Assembly (NCBI GenBank): GCA_963995525.1
Contig: OZ023217.1
Location: forward strand, 1,922,257-1,986,256
Direction: 5' to 3'
Source of the DNA: Escarpia spicata
Taxonomy: Eukaryota > Annelida > Polychaeta > Sabellida > Siboglinidae
DNA length: 64,000 bases
The notes under the pieces are model-generated. The model was not told where the DNA came from. It was given only the letters and a program-made list of their open reading frames with translations, and ran no database searches. The position numbers and the translations under genes are program-made. Shown here piece after piece: positions 1 to 19,395 of the stretch; position 1 is the stretch's first letter, and each line of letters opens with the position of its first letter.

Positions 1-104
1 ATGTTATACGCATAACAGTTTTAACTAGTTCTACTATTATACTATGTTGTCGTAATCCGTACATAAGTTGCTATAAATTGTTTGTGAATAATTCTTTATT
101 TCAG

Positions 105-2675
105 ATGTAAATAAGGTTCATCCGCTGACTAAGGAGGAATCCTTTGGTAAGCTATGGCATCTGTAGGTAAAGGCTATTATAGATCATCAGTGATATTCAG
201 TGTCTGTGCCCGGATAATTTGTTTGCCTTCAAATAAATGGCTGCTTACGCAATGTGCTGTGTAGGACATAAGACACTGATTCACACTTTGTCCAGTTAAT
301 AATTTACAATATCATTATTGTAATAATTTACAACATCATTATTGTAATCATTTCTTAAAACATCACAGTTGGAGATTCTCACTTCCGCTAACTCTTTTTA
401 TTCTATTTTAAAATAAAAATTTATTTTAAGGTATGTTGGATTCATATAGATACCTTCAAAATTACCCGGTATCCAGATATTCAGCTGATCCATGATCCAC
501 AATTCATATGAAGTTAAGTTTTACATTTTCAACATTCTAATTCTTAATACAACATTGTAACATTGGCTATGTCATGTCAAAGAGTTTGAGTGCACTAATT
601 TTTGCAACATCATATTAACATTATTTATTTATTTACACGTTCCAGTAACACAGTAACAACATTCCTGCAAATTTGTAACATTTTCGTGGATGACTAATTA
701 AATTTATGATACAGTGAAATTATAGATACCATTTTGAAGATGACAAATATATTGTAATATATGACTTGCAATGTGTGATTTGATGGGACATTCTGTCTCC
801 AGAGATGACAAGTTATCTTGCACATGTGAAGGAACTGCAGAGAGCAGATGAATGCAAGAGACTAGTTAAATACTCCGCCTTTCGTGAAGCCGACATGGCA
901 CGTCTGCAAAAGCACAGAGAAGCACGAAAAAAGGTGAGTATGCCAGGAATTACATTGCATAGTGATATAAAAGGATAATGCAATGAGTAGCTAGCAGGAG
1001 CATGATTAGCGAGTAGCTAGCAGGAGCACGATTAGCGAGTAGCTAGCAGGAGCACGATTAGCGAGTAGCAAGCAGGAGCACGATTAGCGAGTAGCTAGCA
1101 GGAGCACGATTAGCGAGTAGCTAGCAGGAGCACGATTGGCGAGTAGCTAGCAGGAGCACGATTGGCGAGTGGCAAGCAGGAGCACGATTGGCGAGTGGCT
1201 AGCAGGAGCACGATTGGCGGGTGGCTAGCAGGAGCACGATTGGCGGGTGGCTAGCAGGAGCACGATTAACGGGTGGCTAGCAGGAGCACGATTAACGGGT
1301 AGCTAGCAGGAGCACGATTAGCGGGTAGCTAGCAGGAGCACGATTAGCGGGTAGCTAGCAGGGGCACGATTAGCGGGTAGCTAGCAGGGGCACGATTAGC
1401 GGGTAGCTAGCAGGGGCACGATTAGCGGGTAGCTAGCAGGAGTATGATTAGGAGTATGATCGTCTTTGTACAGCTGCACTACTTGTCGTTTAATAATGAC
1501 TATCTTATCTCTTATCATATTAAAATTTTGTTAGAAATATCTTTAACAAACTTAAGTTGACCATAATATAGTCAGATTAAGTATGGCTATGTATATATCA
1601 TACTGGTTAAATATAGTAAATATTTGTTGTTTTAATTATTTATTAAATATTTTATTATTATCTTATAAAATCAGAAACTTTCATTTTTCGTATCCAAGAT
1701 GTTTAATTTACCTGGTAGGGGCTTTCGTCAACGTATCACGTCAACTTCATCAGTACCGATGACGCTGAATGACGTCATCGTACACGTGAGGCAGTTCATA
1801 ATTGTCCTCGTCTCTGTTGATGGGTGTTTTGGTTTTCCTGATCCAGATGGCTTCCTTGATATGTGGAATTCTTCTGTTGGGTTACTTGTCTACAATTTTC
1901 ACTCCCTCCCAGTCTATGATGTGGTTTTCAGTTGTCGCATGGTCTGTAAGGGTGGATTTATTGACGGTAGACATCAATCTTTTTTTTCCGCTCCTTGTGT
2001 ATTTCTCATTTTTGTGTTGTCTCCGTCCTTTCTGTGTTCCTCCAGTCGTGTTTTAAGTAGTCTTCATGTCTCCCCAATGTACTCAGCACCACAATTCTTA
2101 CACAGTATTTGGTACACCAGTTCGCCCTGTTCTTCTAGCTGTACTTTGTCCTTGGGATGTACTAACAGTTGCCTGAGGGTGGTGTGGGGACGCATGACTG
2201 TTGCTACTCCATACTTCTTCAGTACTTGATGTACTCTCTCTGATACCCCCTCTATGTGTGGGATGACCCTCTATCTGTCACCTTTTTCAAGGCCCACAAC
2301 GGATAGCCACATACTCTTAGACCTTTTAGTAATTATTATCTTATATTCTCCTGTTTATTTAAAATAATGATAGCACTTTTTATTATACTAATTTAAAATG
2401 TTTTAATTTACAAAATTACTAAGTTATTTTTGTTTTTTTATGGTCCGAACCAACGCAATCCTTCACGGTCTGTATGACAAATGTTCTGACATCTTACAAC
2501 TGTTTTCTTGCAGCGAGAGAAGGTATCAGCAGGCCACAGTCCCAGACAACAGAAATGGAAAATTCCCAGTGAAGACACAATTCTGACTTGCAGCGACAAC
2601 GTGGATGAGATGAAGGAAAAAGTTAAAGAACTTGACCATTTCAAAGAGGATCGAGCTGATTCTGAGGAGGACTGA
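105..2675 (+). CDS. 3' end of unrecognised helical-protein gene (3 exons)
   Basis: Three exons fit together by splice motif and phase: 105-146 (after TTTATTTCAG, donor GTAAGC), 803-933 (donor GTGAGT) and 2514-2675 (after TTTTCTTGCAG, ending in TGA). Exon 1 leaves one base (G); exon 2 supplies AG to make a Glu codon; exon 2 ends on a codon boundary where exon 3 begins. The encoded C-terminus is about 110 residues, rich in Lys, Arg and Glu, contains KELQRADECKRLVKYS and ends in an acidic DRADSEED tail. It looks like a charged alpha-helix or coiled coil. The 5' part of the gene lies outside the window. I do not recognise the family. A 26-bp minisatellite and a Penelope-like fragment sit in the last intron. 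Confidence 0.65.
985..1450. repeat. 26-bp minisatellite, ~18 copies
   Basis: The unit is close to GAGTAGCTAGCAGGAGCACG plus ATTAGC. Variants drift smoothly along the array: GAGTAGC on the left, GGGTGGC in the middle, GGGGCACG near the right end. This is typical of stepwise tandem amplification. It lies wholly inside the last intron of the 105-2675 gene. Confidence 0.95.
1690..2325 (-). mobile_element. Penelope-like element 3' fragment with GIY-YIG domain
   Basis: The minus strand encodes, with stop codons, the C-terminal part of a Penelope-like retroelement. In order: a helical linker ending in LLVHPKDKVQLEEQGE; a GIY-YIG nuclease start, LVYQILCKNCGAEYIGET; then IKEAIWIRKTKTPINRDEDN and ELPHVYDDVIQRHRY at the C-terminus. 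The CxxC spacing before YIGET is usual for the family. The copy is 5'-truncated, since no reverse transcriptase is present. Stops after YIGET and after DK show it is dead. It is closely related to the copy at 45858-49260 and to the short + strand piece near 49460, including about 60 bases of shared 3' noncoding sequence. Confidence 0.88.
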
Positions 2676-3279
2676 AATGTGATGAGTGTTAGAAGTGTAT
2701 ATTGCCAAATTTTGTCTGCCTGTGCTACACAATATTTAATATACCATTTTAACAAGCTGTGATACTGATGTTTTTGTGTTGTTGCAGTTAATTTTTTTGT
2801 AATGTACAAATTGTGCTTAATGTGATTCTACTAAAGGTTATATTTTTGTACAACCATTATATTTTGTTATTTTATAGTTCATAAAAAACTCTTAATATAT
2901 TCATCAAAGTGCGATTGTTTTAACGTGTGAAATGTGTGTGGGTCATTATGTTGAGAGTGCGTCTTTCCACCTCCTTCCCCTGAGGCTCACCAAAAATATT
3001 CAGTAGCATCCCACTTTCATATTCACTCTTGCCTCAGCCTTGTGTGGCTGTATAGATCTATGTATTGTGTTATGGTGGTTTCTTCCGTGGACCGGCAGTT
3101 GTCCATCTCGGTTGTATGGGTGCTGACACCTGTCAGCAAGCAAAGCGTTCACTTCTGACAGTAGCGACCGTACTTGGCAGACCGTTCCACGGGTGCATGG
3201 TGCTCGGCAGGGATTATCGTTTATCGCGGATACGTCCATCATCCAACACATGCACGCCCGCAAGCCCGCATGCTCGCCC
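2676..3279. other. 3' flank, no further gene seen
   Basis: AT-rich sequence directly after the stop of the first gene, probably its 3' UTR. There is no canonical AATAAA, only a CATAAA variant near 2880. From about 2990 the composition is more balanced, without a supportable ORF. Confidence 0.4.
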
Positions 3280-3927
<648 letters not shown>

Positions 3928-4249
3928 ATTTGCATCACTTTCTACGTTGATTTCGAAGGGGTTATCAATAATAGACGGTGCTCCAATAAACAAGACATGT
4001 TACCCATTGAACTACCAAACCCCATGGATCATTAATACTTTGGGTTTCCGTCGCTAATGATTATATATATATATATTGCGTGAAACTGTTTCATCGCAAC
4101 CCACTTGTTCTACCAATTTTATTTTGCTTTGTTGAATACATCCTTTGACATTGCTGGGGGTTTGTTTTCCCTCAAATTCTTGCAAAAAAATGCACAGACC
4201 CGTAGTTCGTAATAAAATGTAAAACTGTCAGTTCTTATCTAACAAGGGA

Positions 4250-4425
4250 TAGCATGGTCGCTAAAAGCGTTTTACATTTCACCTCCTGGCAGACCTGTTC
4301 GACTTCCTCGGGATTCGGAAAAATTCAGCCACGATGCAATTACCGTGCGCGAACACTATTAGTTTATTAACGTCCACCATTACCCATGAACAGCTGCCCA
4401 TTTATGCATCGCAGTGAACTGTGAC
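4250..4425 (-). mobile_element. SINE body fragment, head missing
   Basis: Shares, in the same order and orientation, the blocks AAAGCG.TTTACA, GACTTC.TC..G, AAAATTCAGCCAC and CAATTA with the headed SINE at 60985-61276. The tRNA-like head is absent. Divergence is high, so this is an old copy. Confidence 0.55.
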
Positions 4426-4477
4426 AACGCGGGGTGAATACCTTTCGAAATGGCGTCAGTTTTCTCCATTAATAGCT

Positions 4478-7400
4478 CAATGTTAGCATTGTCATACGGC
4501 TGTCAAGGCTACAGTGATACGTTAACGTTGTCATACGGCTGTCAAGATTACAGTGATACGTTAACATTGTCATACAGCTGTCAAGATTACAGTGATATGT
4601 TAACATTGTCATACGGCTGTCAAGGTTACAGTGATACATTAACATTGTCATACGGCTGTTAAGATTACAGTGATACGTTAACATTGTCATACAGCTGTCA
4701 AGATTAAAGTGATATGTTAGCATTGTCATACGGCTGTCAACATTACAGTGATATGTTAGCATTGTCATACTGATGTTAAGATTACAGTGATACGTCAACA
4801 TTGTTATACGGCTGTCAAGATTACAGTGATACGTCAACATTGTCATACGGCTGTCAAGGGTACAGTGATAGGTTAACATTGTCGTACGGCTGTCGAGATT
4901 ACAGAGATACGTCAACTTTGTCATATGGATGTCAAGATTACAGTTATACGTCAACATAGTCATACGGCTGTCAAGGTTAAAGTGATACGTCAACATTGTC
5001 ATATGGATGTCAAGATTATAGTGATACGTCAACTTTGTCGTATGGATGTCAAGATTACAGTGATACGTCAACATTGTCATACGGCTGTCAAGATTACAGT
5101 GCTACGTCAACTTTGTCGTATGGATGTCAAGATTACAGTGATACGTCAACATTTTCATATGGATGTCAAGATTACAGTGATACGTCAACATTGTCGTACG
5201 GCTGTCAAGATTACAGTGATACGTCAACATTGTCATACGGCTGTCAAGGTTGCTGTGATATGTTAACGTTGTCAGACGGCTGTGAAGTTTAGTGTGACAC
5301 GCAACATTATCATACGGCTGTCGAGATTGAAATTTGCTGTAATACGTGAACATTGCCCCTCAGCTGTGAAGATTGCTGTAATTCGTCAATATTGTCTCAC
5401 GACGACGACAATTCCACTGGTATGTCAAAAGCTGTGAATATTGCACTAATGCGTACATATTGTCATACGGTGGAGAAGATTGCTGTCGTCCATCCGCATT
5501 GTCACACGGCCATAAAGATTGCTGTGATACATCCACGGTGTCACACGGCGGTGAAGATTGCTGTGACACATCCACGGTGTCACACGGCGGTAAAGATTGC
5601 TGTGATACATCCACGGTGTCACGCGGCGGTGAAGATTGCTGTGACACATCAACAGTGTCACACGGCGGTAAAGGTTGCTGTGATACACCCACGGTGTCAC
5701 GCGGCGGTGAAGATTGCGGTGATACATCCACGGTTTCACACGGCGATGAAGATTGCTGTGGTACATCCACAGTGTCACACGGCGGTGAAGATTGCTGTGG
5801 TACATCCACAGTGTCACACGGCGGTGAAGATTGCTGTGATACATCCACAGTGTCACACGGCGGTGAAGATTGCTGTGGTACATCCACAGTGTCACACGGC
5901 GGTGAAGATTGCTGTGGTACATCCACAGTGTGACACGGTGGAAAAGATTGCTGTAGTACATCCACAGTGTCACACCGCGGTGAAGATTGCTGTGGTATAT
6001 CCACAGTGTCACACGGTGGAGAAGATTGCTGTGGAACATCCACGGTGTAACGCGGCGGTGAAGACTGCTGTGGTACATCCACAGTGTCACACGGCGGCGA
6101 AGATTGTTGTGATACATCCACGGTGTCACGCGGCGGTGAAGATTGCTGTGGTACATCCAGTGTCACACGGCGGTGAAGATTGCTGTGGTACATCCACAGT
6201 GTCACACGGCAGTGAAGATTGCTGTGGTACATCCACAGTGTCACACGGCGGTGAAGATTGTTGTGATACATCCACGGTGTCACGCGGCGGTGAAGATTGT
6301 GGTGATACATCCACGGTTTCACACTGCGGTGAAGATTGCTGTGGTACATCCACAGTATCACACGGCGGTGAAGATTGCTGTGGTACATCCAGTGTCAAAC
6401 GGCGGTGAAGATTGCTGTGGTACATCCAGTGTCAAACGGCGGTGAAGATTGCTGTGGTACATCCACAGTGTCACACGGTGGAGAAGATTGCTGTGGTACA
6501 TCCACAGTGTCACACGGCGGTGAAGATTGCTGTGGTACATCCACAGTATCACACGGCGGTGAAGATTGCTGTGGTACATCCAGTGTCAAACGGCGGTGAA
6601 GATTGCTGTGGTACATCCAGTGTCAAACGGCGGTGAAGATTGCTGTGGTACATCCAGTGTCAAACGGCGGTGAAGATTGCTGTGGTACATCCACAGTGTC
6701 ACACGGCAGTGAAGATTGCTGTGGTACATCCACAGTGTCACACGGCGAAGACTGCTGTGGTACATCCAGTGTCAAACGGCGGTGAAGATTGCTGTGGTAC
6801 ATCCACAGTGTCACATGGCAGTGAAGATTGCTGTGGTACATCCACAGTGACACACGGCAGTTAAGATTGCTGTGGTACATCCACAGTGTCACACGGCGGT
6901 GAAGATTGCTGTGGTACATCCAGTGTCAAACGGCGGTGAAGATTGCTGTGGTACACCACAGTGTCACATGGCAGTGAAGATTGCTGTGGTACATCCACAG
7001 TGTCACACGGTAGTGAAGATTGCTGTGGTACATCCACAGTGTCACACGGCGGTGAAAATTGCTGTGGTACATCCACAGTGTCACACGGCGGTGAAGATTG
7101 CTGTGGTACATCCACAGTGTCACACGGCGGTAAAGACTGCTGTGGTACATCCACAGTGTCACGCGGCGGTGAAGATTGCTGTGGTACATCCACAGTGTCA
7201 CACGGCGGAGAAGATTGCTGTGGTACATCCACAGTGTCACACGGCAGTGAAGATTGCTGTGGTACATCCACAGTGTCACACGGCGGTAAAGACTGCTGTG
7301 GTACATCCACAGTTTCACACGGCGGTGTATATTGCTGTGGTACATCCACAGTGTCACACGGCAGTGAAGATTGCTGTGGTACATCCACGGTGTCACACGG

Positions 7401-7590
7401 CGGTGAAGATTGCTGTGGTACATTCACATTGTTACACGGTGGCGAAGATTGCTGTGGTACATCCACAGTGTCACACGGCGGTGAAGATTGCTGTGGTACA
7501 TCCACAGTGTCACACGGGAGTGAAGATTGCTGTGGTACATCCACAGTGTCACACGGCGGTGAAGATTGCTGCAACACACCTACATTGGTG
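4478..7590 (-). repeat. 39-bp minisatellite, ~80 copies, two subfamilies
   Basis: The unit is 39 bp throughout. Right of about 5460 the minus strand reads as 13-residue repeats DVPQQSSPPCDTV, in the same frame as the membrane-protein ORF that stops at 7629. Left of about 5290 the subfamily is diverged, and the same frame reads NVDVSL-stop-S-stop-QPYD, so coding potential has decayed while the PYD core remains. Units between 5290 and 5460 are degenerate intermediates. The array looks like former coding repeats now acting as 3' UTR or dead tail. Confidence 0.93.
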
Positions 7591-7628
7591 TAGAGTGACG
7601 ACGATTGTTGTGATACATCGAAACACCC

Positions 7629-10891
<3,263 letters not shown>

Positions 10892-11382
10892 GTTCGTTGA
10901 ATGTGGCGGCGTACGGGGCATCACCGCAACGCACGTCAATTTACGGTTTACCGACTTCGAGAAAACCTTCCTGGTTGGTTGCGTCAAAATTGTCTGTCAG
11001 TGAGGCAAGCCATAAATACCTGAATCATAAACAAATAATGCACCGTATTACAAATTACTCTTTGTATTGGTAGGTGAAATGTAATTCAGAAAATAGCATT
11101 CTAAACATAATTGTTATGGCATCAATATTAACTGAGATATATTAAACATCATTTAAAAATACAATTTCCTGCAAATGGCCGCCAAATGTTAGAACAATGG
11201 CATTTCTTACTTGATAGACGCATGGATTGCCCACGAATGGATGTGATTTCGATGTATGTTATTGTTATAATTAAATTTTCTTGATAGGAAACACAAATCT
11301 GTTGGAATATCAGGAAAACAAATTTTCAGTAAATGTTTCAAAAATTGTCATTGATGTGTAGGCTTCCACAATAGCTCGTGAC

Positions 11383-11411
11383 TAGTTTATAGGTCCTGGA
11401 CCTATAAACTA
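11383..11411. promoter_or_regulatory. palindrome upstream of copy A
   Basis: Two 14-base arms (TAGTTTATAGGTCC and its complement) around one central T, about 490 bp upstream of the copy A start codon. It is kept unchanged at 16803-16831 above copy B. Function unknown. Confidence 0.4.
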
Positions 11412-11778
11412 TTCTCGGGCTACGCTAAGCACTCTGTGAACAATCAACAGAGACAGTATCCATTCATCGTATGACACTATTTTATTTACTGTTCTAGAAT
11501 TCAAACCTACCAAATCACCCCAGCTCCAACTTTGTCATTTAAATAAGAACTACGAGCATGAATTTGAATCTCTTTACATTAAATACAATAAGACTAACGT
11601 ATATACATGAAGCCGACTGTGACAGTGTTCTCCGACTCGTTGATGTATGTCACCCACATCAGTAACATTAACAGTAACAGTAACGATAATATGAGCATAG
11701 AATATACCTCTAATTCACCTAGATAAACAGACAACGTGATAAAATGGTGTTGGTAGTGGTGTTGGTGTTTAGTATTGT

Positions 11779-12016
11779 GTGCAATGCATGGCCGTGGAGC
11801 GCATGTACATGTTACTGAATGGTGGCCCAGCTGTAGCGTGCAATGCATGGCCGTGGAACGCATGTACGTGTTAGTGTATGGTGGCCCAGCTGTAGCGTGC
11901 AATGCATGGCCGTGGAACGCATGTACGTGTTACGGTATGGTGGCCCAGCTGTAGCGTGCAATGCATGGCCGTGGAACGCATGTACGTGTTACGGTATGGT
12001 GGCCCAGCTGGAGCGT
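11779..12016. repeat. 59-bp minisatellite, ~4 copies
   Basis: The block GGTGGCCCAG recurs at 11821, 11880, 11939 and 11998, an exact 59-bp step. Units contain GCATGGCCGTGGAACGCATG. It sits at the point where copy B meets the N gap, so the gap may hide a related array. Confidence 0.9.
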
Positions 12017-12390
12017 CACGTGGAAAGGTGGCGATATGAAAAATACTGTTCCTTGTGTAACATCTGTCACAAAAAGACTTCTGAAAGTCCGAGAGAACGT
12101 CTTGGAATTCACAGGAGAACGACCAATATGGACATGGTGTCTATCCAAAAGCAAACAGGTGTTTTGGTGACTTGACCAGTTAATATCTTAATCTTTAAAC
12201 CGTATATCCCACTCGAGCACAGTCCAGGGAGGAATGTGCAAGAGAACACGTTGGACGGTACATTTCTTTATTGTCGCCCGTGTCGACTTTGCGGAAATGC
12301 AGCCTCTATGGTGACATGTACGAAAAATGTCAAATTGGAGATGATCGCCCCAACTTCAAAACTAAAGTTAACTGTTCAGTTATTTGAACA

Positions 12391-13360
<970 letters not shown>

Positions 13361-13364
13361 ACAT

Positions 13365-13575
13365 GGGATAAAAACGGCCTATGCTTTAACATGGGGAAAA
13401 ATTCGAAAAGTGGTCGGATACCTTTGCGATAAAATGGCCTATGCTTTAACACGGGATAAAAACGGCCTATGCTTTAACACGGGATTAAAATTCGAAAAGT
13501 GGTTGGATACCTTTGCGATAAAACGGCCTATGCTTTAACATGTGATAAAAACGGCCTATGCTTTAACATGGGTCG
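13365..13575. repeat. ~100-bp nested tandem repeat
   Basis: The phrase GGCCTATGCTTTAACA recurs about six times, and TTCGAAAAGTGGT.GGATACC marks the larger ~100-bp period. It directly precedes a CG-rich segment with octamer motifs. Confidence 0.8.
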
Positions 13576-13583
13576 GAACTACT

Positions 13584-13700
13584 TTTCCAAGCTCATTTGC
13601 ATAACTAGCCACGCCCACAATGCCCAGCTCGCTCGTGATTGGTCAATCGCACTTGCACAAGGCCGCGCCAAAGACCTCATTTGCATAATTGGCGCGGCAC
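13584..13700. promoter_or_regulatory. two octamer sites with inverted CCAAT boxes
   Basis: CTCATTTGCATAACTAG and CTCATTTGCATAATTGG lie about 90 bp apart. Between and beside them are GATTGG/ATTGGC (reverse CCAAT) and GGCGCGGC. CTCATTTGCAT resembles the octamer of histone H2B and snRNA promoters. No histone or snRNA gene is visible next to it. Confidence 0.35.
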
Positions 13701-13785
13701 GGTGCAAAATCCCTATCTCTTAACATGGGATTTGCTCCGCGCCGCGCCAACAGTGCGCAGTACCCCACCTCTATTACTACTTATA

Positions 13786-14166
13786 TCCACGGTGTCACGC
13801 GGTGGTAAATATTGCTGTGGTACATCCACAGTGCCACACGGCGGTGATGATTGCTGTGGTGCATCCACAGTGTCACACGGCAGTGAAGATTGCTGTGGTA
13901 CATCCACAGTGTCACACGGCGGTAAAGATTGCTGTGGTACATCCACAGTGTCACACGGCAGTGAAGATTGCTGTGTCACACGGCAGTGAAGATTGCTGTG
14001 GTACATCCACAGTGTCACACAGCGGTGAAGATTGCTGTGGTACATCCACAGTGTCACACGGCAGTGAAGATTGCTGTGGTACATCCACAGTGTCACACGG
14101 TGGCGAAGATTGCTGTGGTACATCCACAGTGTCACACGGTGGAGAAGATTGCTGCAACACACCTAC
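13786..14166 (-). repeat. 39-bp minisatellite, ~10 copies (copy B)
   Basis: Same SSPPCDTVDVPQQ-type unit as 5460-7590, on the minus strand, and again in frame with the upstream membrane-protein ORF after its stop. The outer end at about 13786 is the left limit of the duplicated block. Confidence 0.93.
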
Positions 14167-14208
14167 ATTGGTGTAGAGTGACGATTGTTGTGATACATCG
14201 AAACACCC

Positions 14209-16293
<2,085 letters not shown>

Positions 16294-17170
16294 GTTCGTT
16301 GAATGTGGCGGCGTACGGGGCTTCACCGCAACGCAAGTCAATTTACGGTTTACCGACTTCGAGAAAACCTTCCTGGTTGGTTGCGTCAAAATTGTCTGTC
16401 AGTGAGGCAAGCCATAAATACCTGAATCATAAACAAATAATGCACCGTATTACAAATTACTCTTTGTATTGGTAGGTGAAATGTAATTCAGAAAATAGCA
16501 TTCTAAACATAATTGTTATGGCATCAATATTAACTGAGATATATTAAACATCATTTAAAAATACAATTTCCTGCAAATGGCCGCCAAATGTTAGAACAAT
16601 GGCATTTCTTACTTGATAGACGCATGGATTGCCCACGAATGGATGTGATTTCGATGTATGTTGTTGTTATAAAATAAATTTTCTCGACAGGAAACACACA
16701 CATCTGTTGGAATATCAGGAAAACAAATTGTCAGTAAATGTTTCAAAAATTGTCATTGATGTGTAGACCTAGATCTAGTACGCTTCCACAATAGCTCGTG
16801 ACTAGTTTATAGGTCCTGGACCTATAAACTACTCTCGGGCTACGCTAAGCACTCTGTGAACAATCAACAGAGACAGTATCCATTCATCGTATGACACTAT
16901 TTTAGTTACTGTTCTAGAATTCAAACCTACCAAATCACCCCAGCTCCAACTTTGTCATTTAAACAAGAATTACGAGCACGAATTTGAATCTCTTTACATT
17001 AAATACAATAAGACTAACGTATATACATGAAGCCGACTGTGACAGTGTTCTCCGACTCGTTGATGTATGTCACCCACATCAGTAACATTAACAGTAACAG
17101 TAACGATAATATGAGCATAGAATATACCCCTAATTCACCTAGATAAACAGACAACGTGATAAAATGGTGT

Positions 17171-17370
17171 NNNNNNNNNNNNNNNNNNNNNNNNNNNNNN
17201 NNNNNNNNNNNNNNNNNNNNNNNNNNNNNNNNNNNNNNNNNNNNNNNNNNNNNNNNNNNNNNNNNNNNNNNNNNNNNNNNNNNNNNNNNNNNNNNNNNNN
17301 NNNNNNNNNNNNNNNNNNNNNNNNNNNNNNNNNNNNNNNNNNNNNNNNNNNNNNNNNNNNNNNNNNNNNN
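17171..17370. other. assembly gap (200 N)
   Basis: Exactly 200 N bases, a conventional placeholder. It falls where copy A continues into a GGT/GTT-rich tract and the 59-bp array, so the true content of copy B here is unknown. Confidence 0.99.
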
Positions 17371-17885
17371 ACTTTGCGACCATTGATCGTACGAGCCTAC
17401 GCCGTGATTGTAGGTGTCCTTCACAGACACACACACAAGTATCATACGCACGAACAAAACACTCGTCCTCTCATGCGAGTGCACGTGAGACCGTGCAACG
17501 ACCCAACGACTGTCATCACCGGTGATCGAATTCTTGGAGTAACAACCCTGGTGTAATTCCCCTCTGTCCACGCTTGGGTGACATCGACAACCGGCACCGA
17601 CCGGTGCTCTGATACGTAGTACTACGGACACGAATGACCCAGTTTGTCACGCATGAATTGTCACTAACAAATCACGTTTCTATTGTCAGAAATGAGTCAT
17701 AACCAGTGAATTGCTTGCACTAGTTGTTGTTGACAGGTAACTGACAAAATGTACACATTTTGTGTCGAATTGTGACAAGAGACTCGTGTAAAATTACTTA
17801 CTTTCGAGGAGACAGCTTTCTTCAGTGCAGCGAATGACACACGCTACTGATATGTAGCATATACCTGCTATGCTACCTGACACTT
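17371..17885. other. unassigned unique sequence
   Basis: No ORF or repeat that I can support. It joins the start of the TTACA-rich minisatellite at about 17890. Confidence 0.4.
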
Positions 17886-17889
17886 AACC

Positions 17890-18065
17890 TACCGAGATAT
17901 TACGTGACGGTCACTGTGTCATATGGTCAACGCAACCGTGACGGTCACTGTGTCATTGTCAACGCAACTGTTACGATCACTGTTACATGATCTGAACAGT
18001 TGTTACAGTCTACGTGACCTACTCAGCTGTTACAATTACATGACCTACCAAGCTGTAACAGTTAC
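17890..18065. repeat. left part of interrupted 32-bp minisatellite
   Basis: Degenerate units containing ACTGTTACA..GACCTAC, the same family as 19390-20115. The array is cut by the LINE that begins at about 18066. Confidence 0.8.
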
Positions 18066-19003
18066 AAAAGATACAATCGTCGTACTCGTCGATCTAAGCG
18101 CCTCATTTGACACGGTAGATCACGCAATATTACTGGATCGCCTACAACGACGCTATGGCATCACCGGAGTGGTTCTCCATTGGCTGGAATCTTACCGAAG
18201 TAATCGCAAACAGAGTGTTTTCATCGACCGCGTGTTATCCAGCGAGACGATTTTGTTAACGGGGGTGCCGCAAGGGTCAGTGTTGGGACCACTATTATTT
18301 TCACTATATGTGCAGCCGATCGGTGATATCATTCACAAACACGACTTAAAATACCACCACTACGCCGATGATTTACAACTTTTCTGTCACTTCGACCTGG
18401 ATGCATCTTCTCTGGTGACTGCCGTGCGTCGGATCGAGCGATGTATTGATGACGTGATGGAGTGGATGACTTGGAATTATCTGCTCATGAATGACACGAA
18501 AACAGAAATTCTGCCGGTTGTCCCCAAATCAGCTTCTGCCATTGTAAGTGGGCTCCGTGTGCGCGTCGGGACAGGTGAAATCTGTGCAACTGTTCATGTT
18601 AGAAATCTCGGCGTCCAGCTTGATAGACACCTGGATATGACTATGCAAGTGTCACGTACTATCAGCACTTGCTCGCTGCACCTGCGCAACATCGGGTTGA
18701 TTCACCGTTACCTCACTCAACAGCGCATTGCATGTTCTTGCGTACAAGTCGCTGCACGAAGACCTCTCGCCTGTCTACATGCAGAAACTCGTGCGTGTCT
18801 ACACGCCAGCCAGACGTCTTCGGTCTGCTGACTCGAACGCACTAGTTGTTCCGAGAACACGCAGCAGAGCCGGTGACTGTACATTTGCTTACGCAGCGGC
18901 AGCAGTCTGGACCGCTCTGCCGTCAAGTGTTACAAGCAAAACATCAATGGAATCATTTAAATTTGTCTTGAAGACTCACCTGTTCAATGCAGCGTATATG
19001 TAA
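18066..19003 (+). pseudogene. L2/CR1-like reverse transcriptase remnant
   Basis: Motif A is LVDLSASFDTVDH (~18085), motif B GVPQGSVLGPLLF (~18265) and motif C YADD (~18364, intact). The reading frame changes near 18720-18740. After LIHRYLTQQ the sequence jumps to LAYKSLHEDLSPVY in another frame, losing roughly 60-80 residues expected in this clade. The C-terminal block LVVPRTRSRAGD..FAYAAAAVW..LP is well preserved up to the stop at 19001-19003. The N-terminal half and endonuclease are missing, so it is not functional. Confidence 0.88.
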
Positions 19004-19395
19004 CTCGGACACTTACCAACATTGTTTTACCATAGCTGATTGATGTTTAACGTTTATTTATTTATCTATTTATTTACTTTTCTTATACATTTTAGCCTAA
19101 TTTATTGATGTTTACATTAATTTTAGTTTATTTATTATAACAAATAATAATAATATGATTATGAATAATTATTATTTTATTTTATGATATTTTAGATTAC
19201 ATTCCTTTTCTACTTCTACTATTTTTATTGTTTAAATTGCTATTATTATTAGTTCATTTTATCTAATATATAACAACTATTATTTTTTATTCAAATGCAT
19301 TATTTTTAACATACACTTGTATATTGTTGTAAAGCGCTGTGAACAATATTGGATGTGGCGCTTAACAAAATAAAATATTATTATTATTATTACAT
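18066..19395 (+). mobile_element. 5'-truncated L2/CR1-like LINE
   Basis: Starts abruptly at reverse transcriptase motif A and runs through a C-terminal region, a 3' UTR with GTAAAGCGCTGTGAACAA and TGTGGCGCTTAACAAAATAA, and an ATT-repeat tail. That tail pattern is typical of CR1/L2-type LINEs. Both sides are the same minisatellite, so it is an insertion into that array. No clear target-site duplication was seen beyond a possible TTACA. Confidence 0.88.

Noticed and set aside
1769..1776. CRE (TGACGTCA) in the Penelope-like fragment as a regulatory site
   Set aside because: It encodes the conserved DDVI residues near the element's C-terminus and recurs in every copy, so coding explains it.
4478..7590. 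CRISPR-like regular repeats
   Set aside because: There are no unique spacers between repeats; the 39-bp units are directly adjacent and the genome is eukaryotic.
17014..17631. ORFs across the N gap
   Set aside because: They depend on unknown bases read as X.
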